Assembly (NCBI GenBank): GCA_008508345.1
Contig: QNGE01000852.1
Span: 69,563-133,562 of the forward strand
DNA length: 64,000 nt
DNA from: Paragonimus westermani
Lineage: Eukaryota; Platyhelminthes; Trematoda; Plagiorchiida; Troglotrematidae
Direction: 5' to 3'
Part shown: positions 1 to 11,500 of the stretch, piece by piece
Position numbering within the stretch: position 1 is the stretch's first letter
Layout of the letters: each line of letters starts with the position of its first letter
Notes under the pieces: model-generated
Database searches by the model: none
Told to the model about the DNA's origin: nothing
Seen by the model: only the letters and a program-made list of their open reading frames with translations
Made by a program: the position numbers and the translations under genes

Positions 1-266
1 TGAGACGCCGAATTTATTGATGTACAACAGTATTAGAGAAATCACAGCCTGTCATTGGCTGATCTCATTAGCACATGCAACACCATAAACTGTATGTCAA
101 TTGGTGGAATACGGAACAGATGAATTGACGAATAACGGAAGGCACAACACTAAGATCGTTCGTCCAATCCTGATGTTGTATCATTAACGCGATATTTGGA
201 TTGGCCGTCTGTCAGATCTTCTGTTGTGTCGGGGTTTGGATAATCGGTGAATCGAGATTTCCATCA
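1..266 (+). repeat. Dispersed repeat Y, copy 1 (cut by window start)
   Basis: This segment aligns base by base with the reverse complement of 42,389-42,800 and, more weakly, with 39,845-40,170. Shared landmarks include GCACATGCAAC near 71, GGAATACGGAACAG near 107 and CGTTCGTCCAATCCTGATG near 157. Relative to the 42.4-kb copy it has about 30 extra bases near 193-225. Similarity stops at about 266. No coding potential is evident. The class is unknown; it could be a SINE, an LTR or a LINE UTR. Confidence 0.85.
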
Positions 267-429
267 TATTTTTCCAGTTTTCAGCGTCAACCCGCAAGAG
301 GAATATTGGTTTCCCTTAATCCTCAGGCTTCATTAGGTCTGAGATCGAAACCGTTTATGTCCTCGTTGAGTCTTACGGCAACATGTTTGCGCAGTTGCCG
401 TCAACCCTTCATGTTCAGCCTGACATTGA

Positions 430-1875
430 AATCGATAGCAATTGCATAGCGGATACTTCCTCATCGGTGGTTTTGGCTAATCTCAGGTGCTCTAGGGACA
501 ATTTTCTCGTCCCCGATTGTATACTTCTGAGGCCTTGTGTGAAGAGGCTGAACAGCTTGCTGATCCACTTAGCTTGCGGCTTACGCAACCTGTTTCCTGG
601 GAAACAGTACCCGGTGGCCAGAAACTCGCGAGTATCACACACGTTTTTGAGGGTGGTAGCCGCAGTTGTCCCAGTGACTACAGACAAATTGCTTTGCTGT
701 GGAACGTCTCAGAAATTTTAGAGGCGTTGTTATATCACTCGTTTTTTAAGTACCTCATCTCTCGTGAAGTCTTCTTCAATGCACAGCTAAGCTTCCGCAA
801 GGGCCATTCGTGTACCACAAATCTGCTGGTAGCCACTGACAAGTGGACTAGGGCAGTTGATCAAGGCAACCACATTGATGTCAAATACCTCGACTTTTCC
901 AACACATCTCACCGTGTGTACCATGCTGTTTTAATAGACAAGCTTTCCCATTATGGGATACTAGGCAACTTCCTCCAGTGGATTGAGTCACATTTTTTTT
1001 AATCGTCTATACAGAGTGAACGTAAACGGTACACTCTCTATCTGCAGCTCTAGCCTCACTGGATTACTCCAAGGTTTATTTCTTAGCCCGCTTCTATTTC
1101 TAATATTTGTCAACGATATTTGTCTTCTAATCATCTCTTCGTTATCACTGCTGATGACGTCAAGGTTTGGCGTGCCATGAACACGACCAATTATTCTCCT
1201 ATCTTACATAAGTATCTTAACGTTCCATTTGTTTGGTCTCGAATGAGCCGACCAAAGTTTAATGCTGGTAAGTGTGAAATTATTCACATTCTCAGCTCTC
1301 TGAACACTACATATTACCTTGACGGATAGCCGCTTCAGACAGTTCTTATCGGGAAGGACTTAGGAACCATTGTTTCAGACAATACCTCGAGCTATTCTCA
1401 CGTTGAAACGAATGCAACACTATGGTTCCACTGAAACGTTTTCCGGTCAGTTCAATCCTTTTTGTTGTCAGCTCCTGTGTAACAGTTTCGTTCGACTGCA
1501 TTTGGAGAATAGAGCTGATATCTGGTCACCATATCTTTCAAAGAACAAGTTGCTACCAGACACCGTGCAACGTCGCGCCACTAAGGCAGTCCCCGGCCTG
1601 AAAACCAAGGCGTAAAAAAATGGTGGACATTTGTGAACATGTACTCTTCGGTCTAGTGGACTTTATGCTAATCTTTTTGATGATCAATCCTCCTTGTCAT
1701 CCGAGCCAACTAATGCCCAACAGAGGAAACAGCACGATATTGCCGGGCCTCCCTCTAAAACAATAAACTATAGTGCGGAAGTAGTTTTTTCTCATCGCGG
1801 GTTTGCGAGGCGTTGAATGCTCCACCTGACCATGTTGTTTCTACCAACTCTAACAATTTTCAAGATTCGCCCTGA
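430..1875 (+). pseudogene. CR1-like (jockey superfamily) LINE reverse transcriptase, decayed
   Basis: A non-LTR reverse transcriptase that would copy its own RNA at a nicked target. The order of blocks is complete but spread over all three frames. A linker of the type V..L..S.D...PD lies near 440-520. The fingers follow at 517-1002 with GGSRS near 650, FRKGHSCTTNLL near 793 and DKWTRAVDQGNH near 838. A degenerate LLQGLFLSPLLF sits near 1065. The catalytic ADD (preceded by T rather than F or Y) is at 1150-1158, followed by FNAGKCE. The connection region has RRATKAVPGLK (1570-1612), and the C-terminal block ends at a TGA at 1873-1875. At least four frame changes and stops make it non-functional. 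The endonuclease half is not recognisable, so it is probably 5'-truncated. The clade call comes from motif style, not a tree. Confidence 0.85.
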
Positions 1876-2565
1876 CCAAAATTTATTTTGTCGGTTCGGA
1901 TACTACCCCTTTTCCCCCATTTCGACCCATTACTGAGAAACTGGAGGTCCTACGTATCGAGAATCAAAAGCTCCGGATTCCTAATCCCGTATCTAATCCA
2001 ATGATCTATTGAAATTTTCCACTCAATGTCAAGAAAATCTTGTCATTATGAATAACACGCTCTTTGTTTCGTTATAACTTGCTGGAGGTGGTTAGCTTTG
2101 AATAACCTTTAGTAGAAAATACAGGTGCACTCTTCTGACAACGAAATTAGAGGTTGTTTCCTCTCATAATCTGACCAAACTCAGTAGCTTGTTTTAGCTG
2201 TGTCGTATCAACGCCTAATTAGCACAGTAACTTGGTTCAAGCGTCTTTTACGTGTACACATTCTAACTGAGATATACAAAGAGACAAAAACGGATTGGAC
2301 GATGGAGACTCTGTATACAGTGAGGTTCACTTTGCCTTATCACAGCGGATGAAGAGGATGATTGAGGACAAATGATCAGTCATCTACGACGCAGTGCACA
2401 CACACGTTGTGAAGTTTGACCGGGATCCAGTAGCTTGGTTTCGCTTCAACTGAACCATTTTGTTTGTATGATGCTTGACCAAACAGGTCTAACTGAACTT
2501 TGAAGGCAATTTCAAAAGTCGGTTATCCACGTTCATTGTCCGTGTTTGCTTTCTTATGTGTGACC
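1876..2565. other. No recognisable feature
   Basis: Sequence 3' of the CR1-like LINE. It may include its 3' UTR, but I see no terminal repeat, coding domain or RNA gene. Confidence 0.5.
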
Positions 2566-2722
2566 TATATATATATACATATATGTACATATATAATATG
2601 TATATATATTATATATATTATATATCATATATTATATATATATACATATATGTATATATATAATAAAAAACCGTTCACTACTCCGTGTACACCCTTTCTA
2701 ACTATTAAATATATATATATAT
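2566..2722. repeat. AT-rich microsatellite tract
   Basis: Imperfect (TA)n/(TATG)n runs occupy 2,566-2,664. A shorter (TA)n run is at about 2,708-2,722. Open frames across this tract are low-complexity artefacts. Confidence 0.95.
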
Positions 2723-5700
2723 GTCCTTCATCCACTCCGGACTAAAATCCGCCATTGTCGTGCTTGAGGCTCAAACGTATTTGCTACTGCTCTGTGGACT
2801 TCATACTGGCAATGATCAGCCTGTTGCTATTGTTGATATTGCTCAGGTTGATGGAAGAGAGTTGCATATGCTGTACCGTGGACTTTATTCGACAACCTAT
2901 GAATCAATTCTGAGATAGGTTGGGATAAACTTCTCCGCCACTAGTGAGAAGTGTTTTACCAAACTGCAATTGCAAATTCGCCTTGTTTTATTCCGTGCAT
3001 CCACAGGTCGACCCGCAGCATACGTGGCGACTATTCGTGATTCCGTTTGCATGCATACTGGTGTGGTTCCAGGTATCACAGCTAACAGTCGAATGGTGAA
3101 CAAACCAATTTTCTCAGTAAATGTCATTGGACAGTTGAAGTGGCTGAAAATTTGCTGCAAAATCACAAGTTACATGCCAATAAATGGTATACATATGCGT
3201 TATAAATTCTGGACTTTCTATGACAATCACGTAAAATTGTCTACAATGTGACGTCATACTTCGGCTTTTGGAGAGACAGAAACGATGCGGTTGTTCTCCA
3301 TCTGAAGATGTAGTACCGCAATTTTTGGACAGAATGCTAGACAAGACGTATACTGTCCCAGCTGATAATTCTTTTACGAATCCTTTCTGGTCCAGTAAAC
3401 TTAGCAAACCCTCACCAAATCATTAGATATGCTTCCACCTAACAGACGGAAAATATCAGAATAAACTAGAAGTGCGCAAGTTGTCTTTAGTCAAATTTAC
3501 GTTCCTCAGGAGTAAATCCGATGGTAGAGTGATAGTCAGATATCAGGTAGTCTCTAATTTCACATCACATCAGAGTTCACACATGGGAACTATACAAAAA
3601 GAAAATACTTTCTTCACGAAACTGTAGAGTTTCATACCGAAAATATGGATACTACCGGCTCCATAAACAACAGACATTGAACATGCTGTTATGGCTACAC
3701 GTCCAAATGATGTATGAAGACAACGTGGAGAACTCTGGTTTATTACTAGTCTGAATATGTGGATTATCTATGGACAAATGGTCAATAAAGATCTAAACCA
3801 AAAGTATTTTATCATATCTATGATACACGAGCCTTGTGGACGACCTTTGCCTCTAACACATCTTACTATTCCAAGTGCGCCACCATCCCAAACCTGTATG
3901 ATTTATGGAGGCAACAAAAAGGCTAGCAACAGTGCTATTAAAACAGAATCAATATCGCATACTAAGAGTACAGTATGGTGACTTTCGGGACCTGTTGTGC
4001 ACCAGTTGAACGAAGGGTGGGATTATCGGTGTGTATGTTTTGCTTCCAAATGGGGTGAGACAACAGATCACGTATGATTTCGCATTCATTCACGTTGTCT
4101 GATTATTAGATATAACATGTTGTGAGGTGAATCGGTGAATATTTAAAAAGTAGATGTATTATCTGCGTTCACTAATGACTAATAGCACGATAACGAATTA
4201 AACATTTTCTGTTTAAAACATATATGTATATCTATACGTTTAAAACAGTCCATCCCGTTCAAGAGTTCAAACAAAACCATTGGAACATGAAAACTGGTGG
4301 ATACAAGCATTTCGTATTGACTCCTCAATACCAAGTTTATACAATATGAAATGGTTTTTTATATCGAATAGTTAAGGGAGGTAAGATGAATAATCATTCG
4401 ATGAGTTAGGAAAGGTCACCAATTCCAGGGCACGGTCATGCTCGCGAACAACTGTTTCTGAATGCACGGGGCAGGCTTCAGTCGATTGATTGTAACAGCC
4501 TCAGCAGACCGCAAGACTCTTGAACTGGAACGATGTAATGAAATTCTGGATGCACAAAAAGGAACTCACTGTTTTAACTGAAATGGTACATTCAGTTCGT
4601 CACCATGCCAATTTTACGTGCTTAAGAGAATTTTTTGTTTGACTTACCACCACTACATTGTTACTAACCGATCGGTAAAGGTTATACGTATATATAAATG
4701 TATATGTATAGTGGTTTTATGTCAGCGAAAGTGAATCGATACGTTGACAGCTCGTCACATGTTTTCTGTTTGGTTTGCTTAAATCTCTTCTATCAGACAG
4801 TTGATAAAAGTAGGAGATATGTACCAAAGTGTTCTTCTAACTACGTCTGCCTTCGTTTCGTGAAAATAGAATACGATCAAAATGACCAATACAGACCTTA
4901 AAGGGTAAAAATTTTCTTGGTATTTTAGGGCTCAACTGTTTAGTTGACCAGTTTCGAAAGACAGTATCAAATGCAAACTTCGTCTTTTTGGAAATTCCCA
5001 ACACCACACATGTTTGTCTAGTAGGGGAGTAAGTCTTCGATCCAACCGTTTTTGTAGGGTGTATACCGATGACCTATCACTTGACCATACATGTGGTATG
5101 GTCGACTAATTATAGTCAATCTTTAAGGGACCTATGTTTGAGTGTAGCTTGACGTAAGAAGAATCTGGCAAGTATAGCAGCGACCTGTAGTGATTCCACT
5201 TGCAAAGACACCGAATAACACGGAGGATACACTGATCGAAAACTCAAGAATATGGAAAGTCGAATGGTTTGGATTCACCATAATTATCCGGACGATGAAT
5301 CACCGGGATACTAATATTCTTGCACGGATTAGGAATAAAGACTAGCCGTGTGTTTGGATAATTACTTTTTGTCCCCTAAATGGCTGTAGACAATGTGAGA
5401 GCACTGTTCAACTACAAAGTCATATTCGTGAAGGTTAATCGGAGGAGCACTTTCATTTCTCCCATACTGTCATCTCCCGTAAAATTTTGTGAACATCCGC
5501 GTAAGATTGGCCAAATCGTTAGCATGATCATACCATGCTTGCGACTGGTCGCAGGGTTAGGCTATCCTGATCAGAGTTGCTATCTGAATCTTGGATTTAG
5601 ACAGTCATTTCTCAACTTCTTCAACAGCACAGTGTGTTGCTGTTGTGGTACGTTTAAACAGACATAAATGAAGAGCTTACCGAATGACAAGACGGACCAC

Positions 5701-6914
5701 TTTAAAGTGCTGAAATTACTAAAACCTGCGACGTACTAAAATGTGATCCTTATCAGTCTCCTCGCAAACTTTTCGGAGATATCTCTGTACAACAAAGTTA
5801 ATTTAGCCTGACGGAAACCGAACTATATGGTACATTCGACAGAGACTAATTCTAAGTAATGTTATCAATCAAGTGGAACTGCTACGGCTTTGGTGATCTG
5901 TTCAAACCGAATAAGACACGTCGACAGTGTATACGGCAGCTTATTCCGCTCTATTCATAAGTTTTTTTCGTAAAAACACAGTAGTTGACAGAGTTATGAG
6001 TAAGCTGCACATGTAGAATGGCTCTTGACTGTAACAGAGAGGTCTAACAATGAGTATGAGCCCGAAAAGTAAACTTGTGGCTTTCGTACTGTTATTTTAT
6101 GGTTAACGAACGTTTGACACCAGTCCCCACCATAGTTCAATTGTAAGACCGCCGGTTTCTCAGCATGGAGTTTTAAAAACATTTTCCAACAATGTCCCTA
6201 TTATGCAAAAGTGCTGCTGGAAGGCAGCAAACAGAGCGGAGTTGCGACATCAGTGGGCAACAGTGTACGTCTTACGCGTATATTATATGCTAAAAAAACA
6301 CAAGGGAATTCAGCTAGAGATTCACGAAGGCCATCCGAAAATAAGCTGACAGAGACTGAAAGAAAGGTGTCATCCGATCAGCAAAACTCGTATTAAGAAA
6401 GATATATCAGCAACTAAAACTAAGGTTCGCCCAAACAAATGAAAACTTGGATCGATAATCCGACACGTATTCATCAAGTGGTAATCGACAGTACAACATA
6501 AGTGGATCAATCACATTTCGACGGACTGAAAATAAACGTGATATTCAGTCGCCCAGTATAGTCAATGAATCAATCAGAAGCAAAATAGAGGACGGTCGAT
6601 GCGTTTGCGCTATCACTACAAACAAGCGCACCATTTACACGACAGAATGCTTTGATTGGGGTCAATTGTTTGCTGTTGAGAAAGAGTAACGTAACAAGTA
6701 ATATTTAATTTGTTCCTTCGTCACAACCTAGGGCAAAGCAGCTATCATTCATCTTAACCATTATACGAATGTTCTCTCAAGATTTTTATTACGGTGGTTT
6801 GCTTTAGTAACGTTTGTCCTACAGGAAGTGCGTTATAGCACTAAACAGTTTTTCAGCAAAAAGTGCATAACACGAGATGAGTTTCAAGGGTACAATGAAG
6901 CATATGTAAGTAGT
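2723..6914. other. No recognisable feature
   Basis: Short open frames occur on both strands (for example 2,897-3,407 and 5,380-5,667), but none shows a domain, codon bias or splice context I can support. An old repeat too diverged to recognise is possible. Confidence 0.5.
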
Positions 6915-7584
6915 AAGATTTCCGCACAAAGTTCTGCACGAATGATGTCAAACAGTTCGGGAGTCATCTTCAACGTGTTGCTCCTATATGGAGTGGGAAA
7001 AACACAACTTTACGACCAGGTTGTAATAGTCCACGTCTCAACCACCTCAAGCGGCCTTTCTCAGGAGTGTTGTAACCGAAATCACGTCAACAAAGGAACA
7101 GAGGGCATGTGGGATTTGCTTCGGTTAGGCTAATCTGTGCTGCATCTCAACCGATTGGTCTATTCCCTTGTCCATTAAATGGGGATGAGACTGATGTAGA
7201 TAAGACGCGTTTGTGTCTGGTGTTGTTTATCCATCCACGATCCACTGCAGACAGGGATGTGTTATCATTGTGCTTAAGACAGGCGTTGTGTGTGTAAATG
7301 GTGAAAGCTTCGGCACAACCTCGCTCCGCATGTGAAGGCAGACCCTTGTGAATCACTCGATCTTGATCGAAACCCACTTTGTCATTCTTCGACAGTGTGT
7401 GTAATGCGATGGCCGAATCGTTCTCTAGCTTCCCAATAAATGCGTTGGGATACTGATTAGCGGCCGGCATTTCTTTAATATGATAAACCTCTGTTGTTTT
7501 GGAGAGTTCAGTGGTGCAGATCTCATTAACTGTATTGACGAGTGATTTGATGACTGCTCTTTTCATACCGATTGGATGCGACAA
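6915..7584 (-). pseudogene. Penelope-like element fragment (GIY-YIG C-terminus and 3' end), minus arm
   Basis: Read on the minus strand, 7584-7147 encodes the end of a Penelope-like retroelement. First comes the RT-GIY linker (MPAANQYPNAFIG). It then jumps straight to the C-terminal GIY-YIG half (SAIALHTLSKNDKVGFDQ, ending VDRGWIN). The middle of the nuclease is missing compared with the plus arm. From about 7,002 to 7,431 the sequence is the near-exact reverse complement of about 8,084-8,515. The 3' non-coding tail, down to about 6,915, is also related to 61,868-61,972. RT and 5' parts are absent, so the fragment is 5'-truncated. Confidence 0.85.
7035..7064 (-). ncRNA. Degenerate hammerhead-like core in Penelope 3' region (minus arm)
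   Basis: On the minus strand CTGAGAA is followed by a short hairpin-capable segment and then GAGAC. The layout copies the better-preserved motif at 62,071-62,100 (CTGAGGA, stem, GAAAC). Penelope-like elements are known to carry hammerhead ribozyme motifs. This copy has lost conserved G8 and the GAAA box, so it would not be expected to cleave. Confidence 0.35.
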
Positions 7585-7619
7585 GTTGAATTTGAGAATC
7601 TGACCAGAATGGACTGCCT

Positions 7620-8520
7620 AGTCAAAGTTGATGAGCAGCAGAGATTTCAGATATCTGCGCACCGCAAACCAACTCATTCTCATTCCTCACAATAAAGAAA
7701 TGCCAACCGCTAATCAGTATCCGAACGCACTCATTGGGAACACAGTTAAGTGCATGTCAACTAAGAAGGAGACTAATCGACCACAATTTGCAAGTCTACT
7801 GAGCAGCACACCGTATCGGGAACAATCATCTGAAGAAATTCGCCCCACTCTCTCCGAGTACGCTATCTCGACCATATGTTCAGTTGGATAATATCTTAGA
7901 ACGACTGGTGATGCATCCTAAGGATGCCATTTCTACGGAGGACCAGGCTAACTGCGTTTGCGAAATCAAGTGTGATGAGTGCAATACCAGTTACAGTGGA
8001 GAGACAAGCAACCAACTGAAAATGCATGTTTTCGAACACGAGAGACACCCGAGGTTTCCTCCTAAAGGCACATATCAAATTCAGAAGCTAGAGAACGATT
8101 CGGCCATCGCATTACACACACTGTCGAAGAATGACAAAGTGGGTTTCGATCAAGATCGAGTGATTCACAAGGGTCTGCCTTCACATGCGGAGCGAGGTTG
8201 TGCCGAAGCTTTCACCATTTACACACACAACGCCTGTCTTAAGCACAATGATAACACATCCCTGTCTGCAGTGGATCGTGGATGGATAAACAACACCAGA
8301 CACAAACGCGTCTTATCTACATCAGTCTCATCCCCATTTAATGGACAAGGGAATAGACCAATCGGTTGAGATGCAGCACAGATTAGCCTAACCGAAGCAA
8401 ATCCCACATGCCCTCTGTTCCTTTGTTGACGTGATTTCGGTTACAACACTCCTGAGAAAGGCCGCTTGAGGTGGTTGAGACGTGGACTATTACAACCTGG
8501 TCGTAAAGTTGTTTTTCTCA
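7620..8520 (+). pseudogene. Penelope-like element fragment (GIY-YIG domain and 3' end), plus arm
   Basis: A 5'-truncated Penelope-like element. Linker sequence (MPTANQYPNALIG) lies at about 7,698-7,740. A +1 frame change near 7,875 follows. The GIY-YIG domain is at 7,884-8,369 with VMHPKDAISTEDQ, the zinc-type pair in CEIKCDEC, YSGET in place of YIG, and HVFEHE. In related domains the catalytic arginine precedes the EH motif; here histidine occupies that place, so nuclease activity is doubtful. The domain closes with VGFDQDRVIHKGLPSHAERG and VDRGWIN, then a stop. The 3' UTR to about 8,520 carries a hammerhead-like core. The domain assignment is firm; no RT is present. Confidence 0.87.
8452..8481 (+). 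ncRNA. Degenerate hammerhead-like core in Penelope 3' region (plus arm)
   Basis: The same motif as at 7,035-7,064, in the opposite arm: CTGAGAA at 8,452 and GAGAC ending at 8,481, about 85 bases after the stop codon of the GIY-YIG reading frame. Core mutations suggest loss of activity. Confidence 0.35.
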
Positions 8521-11500
8521 ATTCATTTATTAATATATAAGTAGCTCCTATTTTCTACGTCAGTAATTTCTATTGGTACAAATTACTCATCAAGTCATAA
8601 CAAGCAGAAACTTTGTACAACAAATTTCCGGTGCGGATTATTTGCCCCAGTTTCTGCTGTATTTCTTATTGTACCAAACAGTGTTGTGGCTCTCCGAACC
8701 ATCTCACTGTGAATTCTGTCGCGAGAGGCAAGTTTAATTAATGTCACTGCTTACCATCGTCTCCTGCCAGGCGTTTCATAATGTGTTTTAACTGCATTCT
8801 TTTTTGCAGCTGGTTGACAATAGAGTGGACTGCGAATCAAATCTCTTGTCTAATCTTGAGCATTTTTGAGAACAGAAATGTGAGACAGGACCTCGTAAGT
8901 TCGTACAGCCAAACCTCGGTAATGACACCAGTATGTAATTAACCGACTTGGGGCTCATTAAACCCCGTATTTATTGAGGCCAGACTGGTGATACACTAAA
9001 TAGTAAAACGCGCTCCAAAGAACCCTTCCTCATAGTAGAATCTATGTGAATATAGCAAGGGCACTTCCGGTTAAGAAACTCGTAAAAGAAGGATCAAGCT
9101 TACACATCATTTAGGGAATATTCTTCCACATCAATGCCTCACATACGCAGCTGACCGTGCCTGATACGACAATACTCCAGAACTGACTGAGCACACTATG
9201 GATAGACCGATTGAGTGGTTAGCACCAAGTGTTAAATGTTGGTTGTGAAGAGACTTATATTTGGTGAAAACTTAAAGGAGATTTTAATGTTGTTTGCTGT
9301 AGTGGGAGTGGGTCGGTGCCTGTTCAAAGACAAGTGTGACTGACGTCAGTAGACAGCAGACTCAATGAGTCGCAATAAGTAGTACCGGAAGCAGGAGCGA
9401 TAACAATCCTTGAGAACGTCTGCAAACTGTTAACACGAGCTCAGTCACTGACAACTGTCTGTTAGATGTTCTGGTGTGTTCTTTTTGGTGCTGTTCCGGT
9501 TGCGACTCCGAAATGATGGGAAAACGATCTTCAGAATGCCGCAGATACTTGGGAAAAGGGTTTTGACACCATAAGTTGAAGATGAATTTTATTTAATAAA
9601 CAAAAATTGGGTGGTAAAGATGTATGCAGCAGAATGAAAGTCAAGACAATAGAATCATCACTTTACTTTTCCACGTAATAGCTTGTAGCAATTGTATTCT
9701 GTATGAATATAGCTGTGTAAATGACAGTTTACAATGCAGTAAGTATTTCTGACTTTCGTGTAATTTACGGTTAGAACCTGAACCTAGCTTGTCCAAATGT
9801 TCACATTTCTGATGGCGCCATTTTATCCGTTAAAGCCATTCAGCTGGAATTCAGGTGGTGGGTTGGCGGTATTACCGAGCTGTGACGACAGTACCATTTC
9901 GTGGTTGCAACACCTATAGATGGTGCAACTTCAAAAACTATTCCCGCATACATTGTCGGCTACTGACGATTATCGGGATGGTAAGTCTTCATGGGTCAAT
10001 AGGTAAGACTAGCCTGGTAAAGAGATGAGAGGTGTTTTGGCAAAATTTTTATTCTGACATCATTAATTAAGTTCACGAATGAGTAACGCTGTTTATTTCT
10101 TACTCGAATAGAATGTGATTGAATGTCTCGAATGGCTAATAGAGAAGCTTAGTAATTAAGAAAATATGGTTTATGTCTCGTCAGAGAACCTGAACCACAG
10201 ACTTATTCTTCCTACCGAATAACTGAGTAAAAATGAACTCGGTTACTGAATGTCTGTTCATGGAAACTATAATCACAAACCATTAAATCTTATCATTCTT
10301 CCATGATAATTAATTCAACTACCTTTTAACTCCACATTTCGATGTTAGAGTTTCTGTCAGGATATTTAACCCATGGAATATAACAGGCATTACACGTTTG
10401 CAGACTGCTGTTTCTGTCGCTGTTTTGAATCCAGCCGAGGCCAAGATTTCCCGCATTTTCCTCTCATCCAAATTGTGAAATCTGCCGCGTTACTTGTAAA
10501 ATATCACGATATTCCAGAAATAAGGATATTAAATCAAAGTGATTCATCTGTACTGATAATTCTGATGATTAAATCTGAATCAGCATAGTTTCAATGGGCA
10601 ACAGCATGGATCAGCTATAAGTTCGAAGCCAATCCTTAACCCTTCACTGAATATACTGGGAAAAAACGTTGCTATGAGCAAGTCTGAAGACTCAGCAATC
10701 TCGAGTGAAACACATATCGACCACAGGTCACATCGTCAACGCTTCATTTTTGTCTACGCACCTGATCAGTTATCACAATTCATAAATTCTCAAGAATGAT
10801 GTAACCTTGTTGATCAGCCAGTTCTATGTGCACAAAACCACTGATTGTCATTCTTTGCTTGTCGTAAGTTTACTCTTGAGGATAATTCATCATCCAACCC
10901 AAGTTATGCTTTGTACGTTTCATTTAAGTCTAGTTGTTCTCTGTTTTCATGCTAGTCACGTTTTACGACTGACCAATGCGAATGAATTCACATTATAATT
11001 TGTGTCCTACGAGTAATCTGTTTAACAGCCATTGCTGAAAGTCTTCAAGTTGAACAGTTAACATGAAAGAAACCTACCCTATTTCTCATCTCCATTAGTT
11101 AATACTTCGCTGTACAACCTTCACACTGAAAAAATTCCGGCCATTAAGTTTCCTATTTGAGTAATGTCAGAAATCGAATGGCCAGCTTAGCATTTAATGT
11201 CCGTTGCATGCATAAGCTGTGTCTTACACTTACTTTGTCTATTAAATCTGTCTTTAACACCTGTGCAACATGAGTGACTTTCTGAGGACGTTGGTTATCA
11301 GTTTCCTGTGTTGTGGCCAGCGTCTTTTTTATTTAACAAAGACACCGATTACATATGTTTCATTGATCTGAACTAGTCGGATAAGTGATATTTTTGTAAC
11401 TTGCCGTCAGCTGTGCCATACAAAATGCCGGATCTCGGATAGTGGAAAAGATCAGTCTACCGGTTGTCATTGTTGCTACCGTAAACTGCAAAGCACATGA

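Noticed and set aside
2500..2745. 81-codon frame through the AT microsatellite
   Set aside because: Low-complexity translation of (TA)n.
2897..3407. Overlapping frames on both strands as a small gene
   Set aside because: Neither strand shows a domain, start context or splice structure. Mutual overlap suggests shadows.
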